DNA from: Algoriphagus zhangzhouensis
GTDB lineage: Bacteria > Bacteroidota > Bacteroidia > Cytophagales > Cyclobacteriaceae
Reading direction: 5' to 3'
NCBI RefSeq assembly: GCF_900148515.1
Contig: NZ_FRXN01000001.1
Coordinates: 1,337,619 to 1,401,618 of the forward strand
Length of the DNA: 64,000 bases
Position 1 is the stretch's first letter; each line of letters starts with the position of its first letter. The translations under genes and the position numbers were made by a program. Below, piece by piece: positions 24,494 to 34,512 of the stretch. The notes under the pieces are model-generated. The model made no database searches. It was not told the origin of the DNA and saw only the letters and a list, made by a program, of their open reading frames with translations.

Positions 24494-26656
24494 TTAAGGA
24501 TGAGTCACATATCGCTCAAAGAACTCCACAATTCTTCCAATCCTATCCAATCTTCTATGGATTGCTCCAGACCTGGAAAGCTCATGTCCTTCTTGAGGAT
24601 ATCGGATATATTCAACAGGCTTACCCATGATTTTCAAACTCTTATAAAGCAATTCTGATTGCCTCACTCCGGTTCTCAAATCATTATCACCATGGAAAAT
24701 CATCAATGGAGTTTGGATATCCTGTACATAAGTTTGAGGACTATTGTATTCCAAAATCTCTTTGGCTCCATCTTCCCAAGGATATCCGAAATAGTTTGGC
24801 ACCAATCTCCAAGCATTTCCTTCTCCCATAAAGAAAGTCAACTCATAAACACCACGCTGAGTCAAGGCTGCTTTGAATCGATGATCATGACCTACAATCC
24901 AAGCTGTCAAATATCCCGCATAAGATCCACCGGTCAGCACCAATTGGTCTTCATCGATCCATTTATATTCTTCCCCTGCTTTATCCAAAGCTGTCAACAC
25001 ATCTTTTGCAGGTCCATCTCCCCAATCCTGATAATTTCCCTTTTGGAAGTCTTTGCCATAGCCACCACTTCCTCTTGGGTTTGCATAGACGATTCCATAG
25101 CCTCTACCAGCCAACACTTGGAATTCATGCCACATACTTGCCTCACCCGGTCCCCACATGGCAGTTGGCCCTCCATGCATTTCTAATAACGTCGGATATT
25201 TTTTACCATCCTCCAATCCAAAAGGAGGCATCACCCAATAATCAATAGTAAAACCGTCTTGCTTAAACTGATGTGCCTCTGGAAGGGAAACCCATCTATC
25301 TGCCAACCATTTTTCATTATAATGGGTCAATTGGCTCACATTTTTCCCCATCAAATCAGACTTATACAATTCATTGGGATTAGAAACTTGTACCAAAGAA
25401 TAAACAATTTCATTTCCATGAATATCATATCCACTTACTCCAACAGGTCCTGTGATCACTGGAGTTACTTTACCATTTGAAACAGTTGCATTGTATAAGG
25501 TAACTCCTCCTTGGTTAGCGCCAGCAAAGTATATGGACTTACTATCCTCAGCCCATTGCTCGCCACCTAATCTTCTATCCACTTTTTCTGTCAACCATTT
25601 GATTCCTGTTCCGTCTGCCTTAGCAACTCCCAACAAACTTTGGTTAAATGATCTATCATCGGTCTTCTGAGCCGAAATCAGAATAGATTTCCCGTCTGGA
25701 GAGAAGGTAACTCCACGATATGTATAATCATCAGAGGAAAGGAATTTAGAAATCTGATGATCCCCTAAAGTGATTTTATAAATAGAGGAATTCAATTCCC
25801 AATTCAAATCAGGGTGTAAATCACTTTCCACACTATTTGCCAAGACAAAAGATCCGTCAGGGGCCCATGCGACTCCTCCGTAGCTCTGATAGCCAGAAGT
25901 TAAAATTTCAGTTTCGCCGGATTTCAAATCATAAACTCCCAAATGTCGAAAGCTGATGTCTGTGGAAAGTCCTCTTTCTCCCAGAAAATTCAGTCGATCA
26001 ATTACTCTTGGATCGTTTTTGGAGGCATTTTTTGCCAACCAAGCACGAAGTTCATCTACTGAACCATCCATGTTTGGTTTGCTTGTTTCTTTTGCCAGTC
26101 CTTCTTTGATAGCGGCGTAATCTGGCTCATCTCCATAGGTTCTTCCAGGTCTGGGATTCTCCCAAGTTGGATCTCCTTCGATAGCCCAATCAGGAACAGA
26201 AAACGAGAACAAAATCTTTGTTCCATCCGGAGACCAAATAGGTGATGAAGCTCCATTTTTCTCAGAAGTAAGAACTTGAGCTTCTCCTCCATCCAATGGT
26301 AAAATCCAAATTTGAGCTTTTCCTTCCCATGCTTTAGTAAAAGCTAATTTTTTCCCGTCCGGAGAAAGGGAAAAATTGGAGATTTCATAAGTTGGGTTAT
26401 TCAGAACTTTGACATTGGAAGGATCAGCCAAATCCATCATCATCAATTGACTTTTATAGTCAAATTCTCCTGATTTATCAGCTTCCATGTAATGTTTTAC
26501 ATAAATCACTTTCCCTCCGTCAGGGGTGATTTCTGGACTCGAAACAGTCACGATATTGGTCAAATCGCTTAACTGAATCGGTTTTTTATCCTGAGCTTGG
26601 ACAGATAGACACCAAAGCCAGAGAAAGGACATCAAAATCCAATTTCTATTTCTCAT
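24494..26656 (-). CDS. S9-family serine peptidase (prolyl oligopeptidase type)
   Basis: A 720-residue exported peptidase (signal peptide ending near LSVQAQ, residue 22). The first ~440 residues are a beta-propeller with PD40/TolB-like repeats (ITPDGGKVIYV, SLSPDGKKLAFT, WSPDGTKILFS, FSPDGKSILIS). The C-terminal alpha/beta-hydrolase domain contains HGGPTAMWG, the nucleophile motif GGSYAGYLTAW, the acid in HGDNDLRTG and the catalytic His in EGHELSRSG. The family cleaves short peptides, with the propeller restricting access. It follows the DJ-1-like lipoprotein gene by 160 nt on the same strand and may share its transcript. Peptide specificity is not evident. Confidence 0.93.
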   Translation of the reverse strand: MRNRNWILMSFLWLWCLSVQAQDKKPIQLSDLTNIVTVSSPEITPDGGKVIYVKHYMEADKSGEFDYKSQLMMMDLADPSNVKVLNNPTYEISNFSLSPDGKKLAFTKAWEGKAQIWILPLDGGEAQVLTSEKNGASSPIWSPDGTKILFSFSVPDWAIEGDPTWENPRPGRTYGDEPDYAAIKEGLAKETSKPNMDGSVDELRAWLAKNASKNDPRVIDRLNFLGERGLSTDISFRHLGVYDLKSGETEILTSGYQSYGGVAWAPDGSFVLANSVESDLHPDLNWELNSSIYKITLGDHQISKFLSSDDYTYRGVTFSPDGKSILISAQKTDDRSFNQSLLGVAKADGTGIKWLTEKVDRRLGGEQWAEDSKSIYFAGANQGGVTLYNATVSNGKVTPVITGPVGVSGYDIHGNEIVYSLVQVSNPNELYKSDLMGKNVSQLTHYNEKWLADRWVSLPEAHQFKQDGFTIDYWVMPPFGLEDGKKYPTLLEMHGGPTAMWGPGEASMWHEFQVLAGRGYGIVYANPRGSGGYGKDFQKGNYQDWGDGPAKDVLTALDKAGEEYKWIDEDQLVLTGGSYAGYLTAWIVGHDHRFKAALTQRGVYELTFFMGEGNAWRLVPNYFGYPWEDGAKEILEYNSPQTYVQDIQTPLMIFHGDNDLRTGVRQSELLYKSLKIMGKPVEYIRYPQEGHELSRSGAIHRRLDRIGRIVEFFERYVTHP

Positions 26657-26816
26657 AAGGTTGATATTTAGGTGGTAAAAAACTTCAATTTTCTACCTCA
26701 ACCTATAACAAAGAACAGCAAATGAAAAATGAATCCTAAGCAATCGGGAATTTCATCGGATGTTTAGGAAAAATTTGGTGTTTAATGGAAATAAAACAAG
26801 GGGAATTCAAAGAAGA

Positions 26817-27581
26817 TTATCTCCCCCAATTTTGGAGTCTATCCAGATACAAATAACTCTCAACAAACTTTCTATGGTCTGGGCTAGTCATGATTTCCAA
26901 TAATTCCAAAGCAGAAACGTAACTGGCCAAATTTCCATTGGAAGACAAAAATCGGCCGTCTCGGACATAGGTAACTTCATTTTCATCCTGAACAAGCAAG
27001 TTTGGATATTCCTTTTGTAAATCAGGACCTCCGCCGATCCAGGTAACGATCTTATGTCCATCGGCTACCCCAGAGGCTCCGATCAATTGAGCTCCACCAC
27101 AGTTGCTGACGACATAGTCAACCTCCTTATTCTTCTCTTTGATGAAATTTACAATCTTTTCATTGCGAACCTGCGACCACATATCATAGGCGCTTGGAAC
27201 AAAGATCGCAGTCAATTTTGGAGCGTTTTCAAAAGTATAATCCGGTAAAAGATGAAGTCCTTCTTCAGTTGTAATCGGATTCTTTGTTTCGGCAATGGTA
27301 ATCACATTGAATAGTTGCTGACCAGCTTCAGAAAGCTTAGCGAATACATCCGATGTCGCAACCACTTCACTTTGCAAAACTCCATTGTACATCAATAGCC
27401 CGATAGTTGGAAGAGCTGGATCAAAAGGCTTCAGATGTGTTGTCAAAGTATCTGAGGATGCCAAAGGATCCAAATGAAGTTGAGCATTCGAATTCGTGCC
27501 TTTTTCTTGACAACCAGTTAGTAAAGCAGCACCTACTAACAGGACTTGAAAAATCTGGTCTTTAATTATTGAAAAATTCAT
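26817..27581 (-). CDS. DJ-1/PfpI-family lipoprotein
   Basis: A 254-residue predicted lipoprotein (LLTGC lipobox, Cys 24). The core is a class I glutamine amidotransferase-like DJ-1/PfpI domain: PTIGLLMYNGVLQSEV at the start, the nucleophile elbow SNCGGAQLIG (Cys near residue 161) and GNLASYVSALELL near the end. Cytoplasmic relatives act as deglycases, chaperones or hydratases. A membrane-anchored exported version is less common, and its reaction is unknown. It follows the YidR-like gene by about 70 nt on the same strand and precedes the S9 peptidase, suggesting one functional group of exported proteins. Confidence 0.85.
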   Translation of the reverse strand: MNFSIIKDQIFQVLLVGAALLTGCQEKGTNSNAQLHLDPLASSDTLTTHLKPFDPALPTIGLLMYNGVLQSEVVATSDVFAKLSEAGQQLFNVITIAETKNPITTEEGLHLLPDYTFENAPKLTAIFVPSAYDMWSQVRNEKIVNFIKEKNKEVDYVVSNCGGAQLIGASGVADGHKIVTWIGGGPDLQKEYPNLLVQDENEVTYVRDGRFLSSNGNLASYVSALELLEIMTSPDHRKFVESYLYLDRLQNWGR

Positions 27582-27652
27582 AGAATGATTGGTTTAGATT
27601 TCGCGCCAAAGGTAGATGCTACAATCTAAAACCAAACACAAAAAAGAATTAT

Positions 27653-29095
27653 TTAATTAAATGGTTTCAATTCAAAAATCTGGAAATAAGAGCCTGATTC
27701 TGAAGCTACTTTTCGATTATAAACCAAGCGGTCTCCACCATGGGACCAATTAATATTGCAAAGCTCAGAAGTCCCATCACTGGCACTTCCCAATGTGAAG
27801 GAATCGCCAGAAGAAACAGAAGCTACTAACACCTGATTATCAAGACCAAATGCCAACCAATCCCCATCAGAACTTAAACTAAACATCGTTTCAGGTGATT
27901 TCGTCAAATGAGTCACTTGAACAGGTTCTCCTCCAATGGGAGAAACAAAAAATATCTGAACGATTCCATCATCTCCTTTGGCATAAAAGTAAATCCTATC
28001 TCCTTCTGGAGAACTTCTTAACCATTGTCTAGGACCTTGAATTCCCGGGAATTTTTGATCAGTTGAAAAAGTAATTCTTCGCTGCTGAATTGAATTTGGT
28101 ACTTCTGGAAGACTGGTTACAGTTCCGGTTAATTTAGGGGAGCCCATCAATACTTGAGAATCTTCAGGCAAATCAGATACAAAAATTTCAGTTAATAGAT
28201 TTCCATTTTCATCAAGCACATCTCCCAAATAAGCCAATGCTCGCTTGATTCGTTTTCCTTCAGAGTTAATATACCCATCTGTCCCAATCCAGCACTCTTC
28301 ATAGGCTTTTTGGATATCATCAGAACCCACTATTGGATTTGGGGTTACTCTTGCTGCCAAAACAGAAAAATGTGTCCCTCCGAATTCAGAATCCTTATTT
28401 ACAGAATCCTCCACTTGGACGGGGTGATCCGCTATCATGACTCCGATTGTTCTTAAATCTTTTACCTCTGAATTTGAAAGGGATTCTATCTCTAAAACCT
28501 CATCATTATAGGTATAGCTGATCCAATCTCCATCTCCACTGTAACTATAGGCATGCGTTCCACCTCTCAATGCTCCGGCAGTAAATGGCACACTCACATC
28601 CCGGGCATCAGCATGAAAGGATTTCGGGTTTTGTTTATCAGTCAAATCAAGACCGATGGCAGATCTTCTGGTAATATGATATGGCGATCCCTGATTGGAA
28701 TCTAACAATCCTCGAATAAAAACAACTTCTTCTTTGAGGGGGTGATAGCTAACAGCCCCTGCGCCTGGTCCAAATTGGGATTGTTTGGAATTAGAGTAAA
28801 CGCCAACTATTTCCCCACTTTCCAAGTTGAGCAAACCAACTTTTCCATTTTCACCAATTTTGGAGTCGTCATTTCTTCCATCAAAAACCAACCATTCGTC
28901 TTTGGGAGAAAAGACCTGTCGCTGATTGAGAAAGTGACCTGCTTCTTCAAATGTCAATTGCCTTTCTTGGGCACTAGGATTTGGGATTTTCTCCATGGTT
29001 TGATTTGGACTCTTGGACTGGCACGAAGTTAAAATCCATACTATGAATAATGATGAATAGGCGATGCAATTTTTCAAATTGAGTTTGATCTCCAC
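27653..29095 (-). CDS. YidR-like DUF3748 propeller lipoprotein (GTG start)
   Basis: A 480-residue protein similar in pattern to E. coli YidR (DUF3748): VFSPKDEWLVFDGRND, VSYHPLKEEVVFIRG, VPFTAGALRGGTHAYSYSGDG and WISYTYNDEVLE are all recognisable. The fold should be a TolB-like beta-propeller (SPEGDRIYFYA, SSDGDWLAFGL). The only suitable start is a GTG (complement of 29093-29095), four bases after the FG-GAP gene stop. The N-terminus ends in ILTSC, so it is likely a lipoprotein (Cys 25), whereas E. coli YidR is not. DUF3748 has no established function; resemblance to oligogalacturonate-lyase-type propellers suggests a carbohydrate role. Confidence 0.83.
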   Translation of the reverse strand: MEIKLNLKNCIAYSSLFIVWILTSCQSKSPNQTMEKIPNPSAQERQLTFEEAGHFLNQRQVFSPKDEWLVFDGRNDDSKIGENGKVGLLNLESGEIVGVYSNSKQSQFGPGAGAVSYHPLKEEVVFIRGLLDSNQGSPYHITRRSAIGLDLTDKQNPKSFHADARDVSVPFTAGALRGGTHAYSYSGDGDWISYTYNDEVLEIESLSNSEVKDLRTIGVMIADHPVQVEDSVNKDSEFGGTHFSVLAARVTPNPIVGSDDIQKAYEECWIGTDGYINSEGKRIKRALAYLGDVLDENGNLLTEIFVSDLPEDSQVLMGSPKLTGTVTSLPEVPNSIQQRRITFSTDQKFPGIQGPRQWLRSSPEGDRIYFYAKGDDGIVQIFFVSPIGGEPVQVTHLTKSPETMFSLSSDGDWLAFGLDNQVLVASVSSGDSFTLGSASDGTSELCNINWSHGGDRLVYNRKVASESGSYFQIFELKPFN

Positions 29096-29099
29096 GATC

Positions 29100-31109
29100 C
29101 TATCTCTCCAAGTAGTAAAAATGTCCGTCTTCAGCTCCTACCAGCACATCCCAAACCCCATTTTCATTCCAGTCCACAAAGGTTGGACTGGTCGTATGCC
29201 CTGCCAAAACATCTTCTGTCAGCTGTCCATGATGTTTGAAGTATACTTTGCCATCCTCTGTTTTGGTTTGTTCAAAAAGTGAAACATTGACGCTATTGAT
29301 TAGCATATCCAAATCCCCATCATTGTCCCAATCCAAAAAGGTCAGTTTTCTTCTTCCGCTACTTCCCGCATCACTATCGTTGAGACGTAAAAGCCCTGGG
29401 CTTTCATCTTTGACTTGATCTTTATTTGAAAAAACCGAGGCATTCTCACCATAGAAAATCCGTTGTCCCGGAGTCAGAACCAATTCACCATCTTTTGATT
29501 TTCTTTCAAAATAGGCCAGATACCCTTCATGGTCCAGCATTACCAAATCCATCAATCCATCCTCATTCCAATCGATAGCCACCGGAGTAGTTCTCCATTG
29601 TGGAGCCAACTCATCTGACTGGGGCTTCCACCAATTCCAGGCCGGTGACGGGACTTCTTGTCCTTGCCAATCCACTTTTACTAATTCAGGCTTAGCCAGA
29701 TTGCCATTCCCCAGATTCTTCAGCCACTCAACTTTCCCCCAAATTCCATTGAAAATTATATCAGCCTTTCCATCGCCATCCCAATCTGCTACCGAAAGAG
29801 TGGTATAGCCCCATTTCGCCTCAGCAGGACCTTGAATGGAGCCATTTTTCCCAGCTTGCGACCTGAAAGGTTTTCCATCCACAGTCAACAATACAGGCTC
29901 GGCCCATTTTGGAGTTTTGCCGTCTTCCAGATTCTCAATGAAACAAATAAAACCTGCTGAATTGCCTGCAATAATATCCAGATCCCCATCCTCATCCCAA
30001 TCAAAGGATACCGGAGTCACTAAGGCTCCAAATTTTAAATTATCTGCCTTTTGCCTAAAGTATTTAGCCGATTCAAATACCGGAATTCCTCCTTTGATTT
30101 GACCGGTATTTCTCACCAAAGCCACTCTTCCATCTTCATCTCCCACGACCAAATCTATCTTTCCATCCTGATCCCAATCCACGGCAACCGGAATAATCAT
30201 TTCCAATTCCATTTTAATCAGGCCTTCAGAATTCTCTAAAAATTGACCGGCTGCAAATTCAGGCTTGGTAGCCGTTCCTACATTTTGGAAATAGGTCATT
30301 TTATCCAAAAACTCACCAGTAATCAAATCAAGATCTCCATCTCCGTCAAAATCAGCCAAGTTGGGTGAAGGGGCACCATATACATCCAAGTCTTTGCCCT
30401 GAACCTGGATTCTGCCTTTATTTTCATAAGCTCCATCCACATTTTCAATCAAATAGACATAGCCATGAAGCGGGCCATTCGTCCAAACACCTTCAGAATT
30501 GTAAGCATTGTCCCAACCATAATCTGTCCAATCGTCCACTCCCACCAGAATATCCAGATCTCCATCCCCATCATAGTCGGCCATTTTCCACTGGTTGAAT
30601 CGAGGTTTCTTTCCAAAATCCTTTAGAATCTCTTCTGCTGGAAATATTTCTTCCTTTTCTGCACCCAATTGCTCAGTGAAGTTGGTCAGTAAAGTTCCGG
30701 AACCCATCACCTTCACTCCTTCTGGAGTATGGGAAACCTGCACTTGGGAAATTGCATCACCTAGCCGAACCGGCGGTTCGAAGACTGGAAAATCCTCACC
30801 TGAGGAGTTTTCAAAAAAGTAAAGGCCATTGAAGGGTTTATCAGGACAGGAAACCAACAGATCCATATCTCCATCCCCATCAAAATCCATGGGAAGTGGC
30901 CAAGCCCAAAGTCCTACCCCCACAAAGGATGTTGTTCCAGGGTTGTTGTATTTGACAATTTGAAAACCGGATTCTTCAGGAATCTCAGTTTCTTCAATTT
31001 TTTCTTCCGAAGATTTTGTGCAGGAAAAAGCAGCAAAAGCAGAGATTAAAGTAAAGGTTTTTATTAAGAAAGGTGATTTAAAAAAGGAATTAGAAAAGTT
31101 GAATTTCAT
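29100..31109 (-). CDS. FG-GAP/VCBS-repeat lipoprotein
   Basis: A 669-residue predicted lipoprotein (AAFSC, Cys near residue 30). At least nine calcium-loop repeats of the FG-GAP type are visible, such as DFDGDGDMDLLVS, DYDGDGDLDILVG, DFDGDGDLDLITG, DWDQDGKIDLVVG, DWDEDGDLDIIAG and DWDNDGDLDMLIN. Together they should form an integrin-like beta-propeller that binds calcium. Such proteins at the Bacteroidota surface often accompany glycan-degrading enzymes, as binding modules or as uncharacterised lyases. It opens a leftward group with the YidR-like gene only 4 nt behind. No enzymatic motif was recognised. Confidence 0.88.
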   Translation of the reverse strand: MKFNFSNSFFKSPFLIKTFTLISAFAAFSCTKSSEEKIEETEIPEESGFQIVKYNNPGTTSFVGVGLWAWPLPMDFDGDGDMDLLVSCPDKPFNGLYFFENSSGEDFPVFEPPVRLGDAISQVQVSHTPEGVKVMGSGTLLTNFTEQLGAEKEEIFPAEEILKDFGKKPRFNQWKMADYDGDGDLDILVGVDDWTDYGWDNAYNSEGVWTNGPLHGYVYLIENVDGAYENKGRIQVQGKDLDVYGAPSPNLADFDGDGDLDLITGEFLDKMTYFQNVGTATKPEFAAGQFLENSEGLIKMELEMIIPVAVDWDQDGKIDLVVGDEDGRVALVRNTGQIKGGIPVFESAKYFRQKADNLKFGALVTPVSFDWDEDGDLDIIAGNSAGFICFIENLEDGKTPKWAEPVLLTVDGKPFRSQAGKNGSIQGPAEAKWGYTTLSVADWDGDGKADIIFNGIWGKVEWLKNLGNGNLAKPELVKVDWQGQEVPSPAWNWWKPQSDELAPQWRTTPVAIDWNEDGLMDLVMLDHEGYLAYFERKSKDGELVLTPGQRIFYGENASVFSNKDQVKDESPGLLRLNDSDAGSSGRRKLTFLDWDNDGDLDMLINSVNVSLFEQTKTEDGKVYFKHHGQLTEDVLAGHTTSPTFVDWNENGVWDVLVGAEDGHFYYLER

Positions 31110-31174
31110 TTCGGTTGATTTAGGGATTTATGCTAGTAATAATACTGAAACGATTGAAAATAAGACTATTTAGC

Positions 31175-31969
31175 CTACTTCCCCAATTTCAGGATTCTAA
31201 TCGCACCCTGCACCACCAAAACGAAAACAATACTACCGATAATCAAATCCGGCAAACTGGAATCCAGCCAGTTGACCAAAAGGCCAGCAGCAATTACTCC
31301 TAGATTAATGATCACATCATTGGAGGTGAAAATCATACTTGCCTGCATATGGGCTTCCTCTTTACTTTTTGATTTTTGCAATAAATAAAGGCAAAGTGCA
31401 TTGGCAATCAAGGCAAAAATCGAAACCAAAATCATCGTAGAAAAATCCGGAATTTGCTCCACTCCAAAAAACCTTCTCAATACCTCAGCAAATCCCAAAA
31501 CAGCCAATGTCATCTGAAAATATCCGGCTATTCTTGCTGTTTTTTTCTTTCTAACTACAGTGGCTCCCACGGCTAAAAGACTCAATCCATAAACCAGAGA
31601 GTCGGCCAACATATCAAGGCTATCAGCCACCAAACCCATCGATTTGGAAATCAATCCAGTGCTCATTTCAATTAGAAAAAAAGCAAAATTGATCCCCAAG
31701 ACTGCCCAAAGAAGCTTTCTCTGATGAGATTTATCTTCAACGGAAAACTCTTCAGAATCTAAAGTTTCCAAAACCTTCCCTCCCAAATTCAAGGAAAGTA
31801 TTTCTCGAGTGATTTCTTCCAAATTTCCATCATGAAAAACAAAGAGATGGCGATTTGGAATATCAAAATCTAAATGATGAATTCCTTCCACTCCATCCAA
31901 TTTCATCCGAATTAGATTTTCTTCCGAGGGACAATCCATTTGAGAAATTTCAAATTGGGTTTTCTTCAT
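31175..31969 (-). CDS. Cation diffusion facilitator-like transporter with degenerate N-terminal HMA domain
   Basis: A 264-residue inner-membrane protein. Residues 1-70 resemble a heavy-metal-associated domain (FEISQMDCPSEENLIRMKL) but have a single Cys instead of CxxC. Residues about 85-264 contain five to six membrane helices of the cation efflux type, with LVADSLDMLADSLVYG in helix 2 supplying the DxxxD metal site and FTSNDVIINLGVIAAG in the fifth helix. Such proteins export Zn, Co, Cd or similar ions. There is no extended cytoplasmic C-terminal domain. It is monocistronic or just upstream of the FG-GAP gene (65-nt gap). The metal is unknown. Confidence 0.82.
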   Translation of the reverse strand: MKKTQFEISQMDCPSEENLIRMKLDGVEGIHHLDFDIPNRHLFVFHDGNLEEITREILSLNLGGKVLETLDSEEFSVEDKSHQRKLLWAVLGINFAFFLIEMSTGLISKSMGLVADSLDMLADSLVYGLSLLAVGATVVRKKKTARIAGYFQMTLAVLGFAEVLRRFFGVEQIPDFSTMILVSIFALIANALCLYLLQKSKSKEEAHMQASMIFTSNDVIINLGVIAAGLLVNWLDSSLPDLIIGSIVFVLVVQGAIRILKLGK

Positions 31970-32228
31970 TCTATTTAATCTGGAAATACTAAACTTACTT
32001 TACAAACAAACTCAAGCTCAATAATTAATAGGATAAAAGGGACATAACTGATAAATTGAAACCCAATCGATTTTTTACACTTGTTATTAGACCTTATTTC
32101 TGAACTTCTTGGATTTTTTATCTATAAAAACTCCTTTTCTTTCTTTATTCAAATTTGTATTTAGAAGATTTTATAAATCCAAAAAAATCGATGATTTAAT
32201 AAAGTTTTCTTGTTAATTAATTTTTCTC

Positions 32229-32930
32229 ATGCCGTGGAATTCCATTCCCTCTTTTCTATCTGCAACTATTCTCATATTTCTTTTTTTTATAAGCCATGGT
32301 GTAATATTCCTTTTAATTAAAAGTAAGACTGGAAACTCCAAACTCCATCTAATCACAATCCATGAAATCGTTTCTTATTCGATTTTCCTGCTAATGGGAC
32401 TAGGAATTGCCTGGACAGAATTATTGTCTTGGGGTCAAATTGGTCATTCTAACTTTTTTATCCCGATGATTACTTTTAATTCTGCATTTTACATTTGGGG
32501 ACTATACAAATACTCTTTCCCTTTATCGGTCAAATTACATCACTCATTTTACATTGTGCTTTCCCTGCTATTTTCCTATTTCAAATGGGATTATTACCTG
32601 ATGCTATTCCCCTTATTAATGGGATTAATGGAAAGTGTGATCCTAGTGGATGGATTAAGTATTTTGTTGAGAGAAAACAAGAAATGGAACCTGACGCTGT
32701 ACCTGTTTTCACTTTCTTACAAAGGAATGATTTTGGCTTCATGTCTATTAATATCCATGCTTACTTTATGGAAATCAAATGAATACCCACCGTTAATGGT
32801 TAGTTTATTGTTGATTGGAAATTCCATTCATTTCTATTTTTGGTTAGAGTCAATATCAAAATCAAAAAAAAGGATCAATTCTATTTTAAAAACCAAAGCT
32901 GATTTGTCACAAACAATGATGGTTAACTAA
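32229..32930 (+). CDS. Multi-pass membrane protein of unknown function
   Basis: A 233-residue, strongly hydrophobic protein with about seven predicted membrane helices and a short charged C-terminal tail (SKSKKRINSILKTK). Nothing in it matches a family I know. It lies in AT-rich DNA, and its stop codon directly abuts the stop of the convergent sulfatase at 32931 with no terminator between. The reading frame is uninterrupted and the hydrophobic pattern is regular, so it is probably a real gene. A sensor-like 7TM role is possible but unsupported. Confidence 0.65.
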   Translation: MPWNSIPSFLSATILIFLFFISHGVIFLLIKSKTGNSKLHLITIHEIVSYSIFLLMGLGIAWTELLSWGQIGHSNFFIPMITFNSAFYIWGLYKYSFPLSVKLHHSFYIVLSLLFSYFKWDYYLMLFPLLMGLMESVILVDGLSILLRENKKWNLTLYLFSLSYKGMILASCLLISMLTLWKSNEYPPLMVSLLLIGNSIHFYFWLESISKSKKRINSILKTKADLSQTMMVN

Positions 32931-34307
32931 TTATTTTTCTTTGGACCTTTGCCAAGGCACCTGTCCTCCAGCCTGAATATGCTTCATCAATAAACGGTTC
33001 AACTCCTGGACTTTTTCAGGTTGTTCTTTTGCCAAATCATGTTGCTCTCGAGGATCATCTTTCAAGTTATAGAGCTCCAAAGGCTGGTATGGACTATTCT
33101 GAAGAAGCTTCCAATCTCCCAATCTTAATGCATGATAAGCCTTTCCTCCATAGCGAATCCCCCCTTCCCTCCTAACAAAATAGAGTTCTCTGGATTCAGG
33201 GCTTTCATTACCTAAAAGAGTATTCATAAAACTCCTTCCATCCATATCATCTCTTTGATCCAAGCCTGTCAATTCTACCAAAGTTGGATAGACATCCATG
33301 GTGGTATTAATTTGGGAGCTAGTACTTCCTGCTTTGATTTTTCCAGGCCATACGGCTACCATAGGCACCCGAAGTCCGCCTTCATACATACTTTGTTTCC
33401 CATCTCTCAAGTCACCATTATTGGCCATATCTGGCAAATGACCACCATTATCACTGGTAAAAATGATTAAAGTATTTTCATATTGTCCAGTTTCTTTGAG
33501 TGTCTTGATTACCTGGCCAATTCCATCATCCATATGCTCTATCAATGCGATCAGATTCGCTCTTCTATCTGGCAGATTTGGATCGCGAGCTTTTACTCGG
33601 TCAAGGTACTCTTTAGGAGGCTGAACCGGAAAGTGAGGTGCATTGTAAGCTAAATACAGGAAAAAAGGATCTTCTTCATCTTCCCGAGATTCGATATAAT
33701 CTACTGCCCATTGTGAAAACAGATCTGTAGCATGTCCGGCAGGATCTATTTCCTGCTCATTCAACCTCATATAATTGAATCCATTTCTTCTTTTGTCTAC
33801 ATAATCCTCCATCATATCTTCCAACCAGCCATGAAAGAGATCAAAGCCTTTCTGATTGGGTAGATTCGGACTCGTCAATCCCAGGTTCCACTTTCCAATG
33901 TGAGCAGTATGATATCCTGCATCTTTTAATTTAGCTGGCAAAAGAACTGCTGAAGGATCTAAAAAGCCCCAATTATCCTCAGGCTTGAATCGGATCAAAC
34001 CGGGAACGCCAACTCTATCCGGATATCTGCCTGTCATCAAGGAAGCTCTAGTGGGTGCACAAACAGGTGAATTGGTATAGAAATAATCAAATCGCATCCC
34101 GTCTGCTCTCAAAGCATCAATATTGGGCGTATTCAAGTCTTGAGTCCCATAATAAGAAACATCATGATACCCCTGATCATCGGTGAAAATGATTAAGATA
34201 TTGGGTTTATTCTCATTTTGAGAAAAAACGGGATTGCTAAAAAAAATAAAGATCAATCCGAAAATGAATAAATATTGAAGTGGCAAAATTCTAGAGTTCC
34301 AATTCAT
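32931..34307 (-). CDS. S1-family sulfatase (CAPTR active site)
   Basis: About 458 residues from the ATG at 34307 (MNWNSRILPLQYLF); a longer frame to 34349 adds 14 residues that spoil the signal peptide. Signal cleavage is expected near NPVFSQ. Motifs: FTDDQGYHDVSYYG (metal site), CAPTRASLMTG (formylglycine Cys near 83), GKWNLGL, SDNGGHLPD and the C-terminal ELYNLKDDPREQHDL. The active-site sequence conforms to CxPxR. It likely removes sulfate from a glycan outside the cytoplasm. It stands alone between an unknown membrane protein and a small lipoprotein gene, so the substrate cannot be inferred from neighbours. Confidence 0.9.
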   Translation of the reverse strand: MNWNSRILPLQYLFIFGLIFIFFSNPVFSQNENKPNILIIFTDDQGYHDVSYYGTQDLNTPNIDALRADGMRFDYFYTNSPVCAPTRASLMTGRYPDRVGVPGLIRFKPEDNWGFLDPSAVLLPAKLKDAGYHTAHIGKWNLGLTSPNLPNQKGFDLFHGWLEDMMEDYVDKRRNGFNYMRLNEQEIDPAGHATDLFSQWAVDYIESREDEEDPFFLYLAYNAPHFPVQPPKEYLDRVKARDPNLPDRRANLIALIEHMDDGIGQVIKTLKETGQYENTLIIFTSDNGGHLPDMANNGDLRDGKQSMYEGGLRVPMVAVWPGKIKAGSTSSQINTTMDVYPTLVELTGLDQRDDMDGRSFMNTLLGNESPESRELYFVRREGGIRYGGKAYHALRLGDWKLLQNSPYQPLELYNLKDDPREQHDLAKEQPEKVQELNRLLMKHIQAGGQVPWQRSKEK

Positions 34308-34512
34308 ATGCAAAGGTTGTGTTAGCGAAATATCTTTGAATATACCCAAAACACCTATTCATCAAAAAATCATTAGAACAAGCAATTACAAACCTAATTT
34401 ATTAGACAATATTCCTAAAATTTAAATTACGAGAATGATTTGTTCTGATTTTCCATTATTTTGTATCTAATTCTTAGCTTTTTTCGTCTTTATTAAACCA
34501 AATCAACCTACT

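Noticed and set aside
24659..25670. Plus-strand frames inside the S9 peptidase gene
   Set aside because: Antisense to a gene with an intact catalytic triad; composition is not protein-like.
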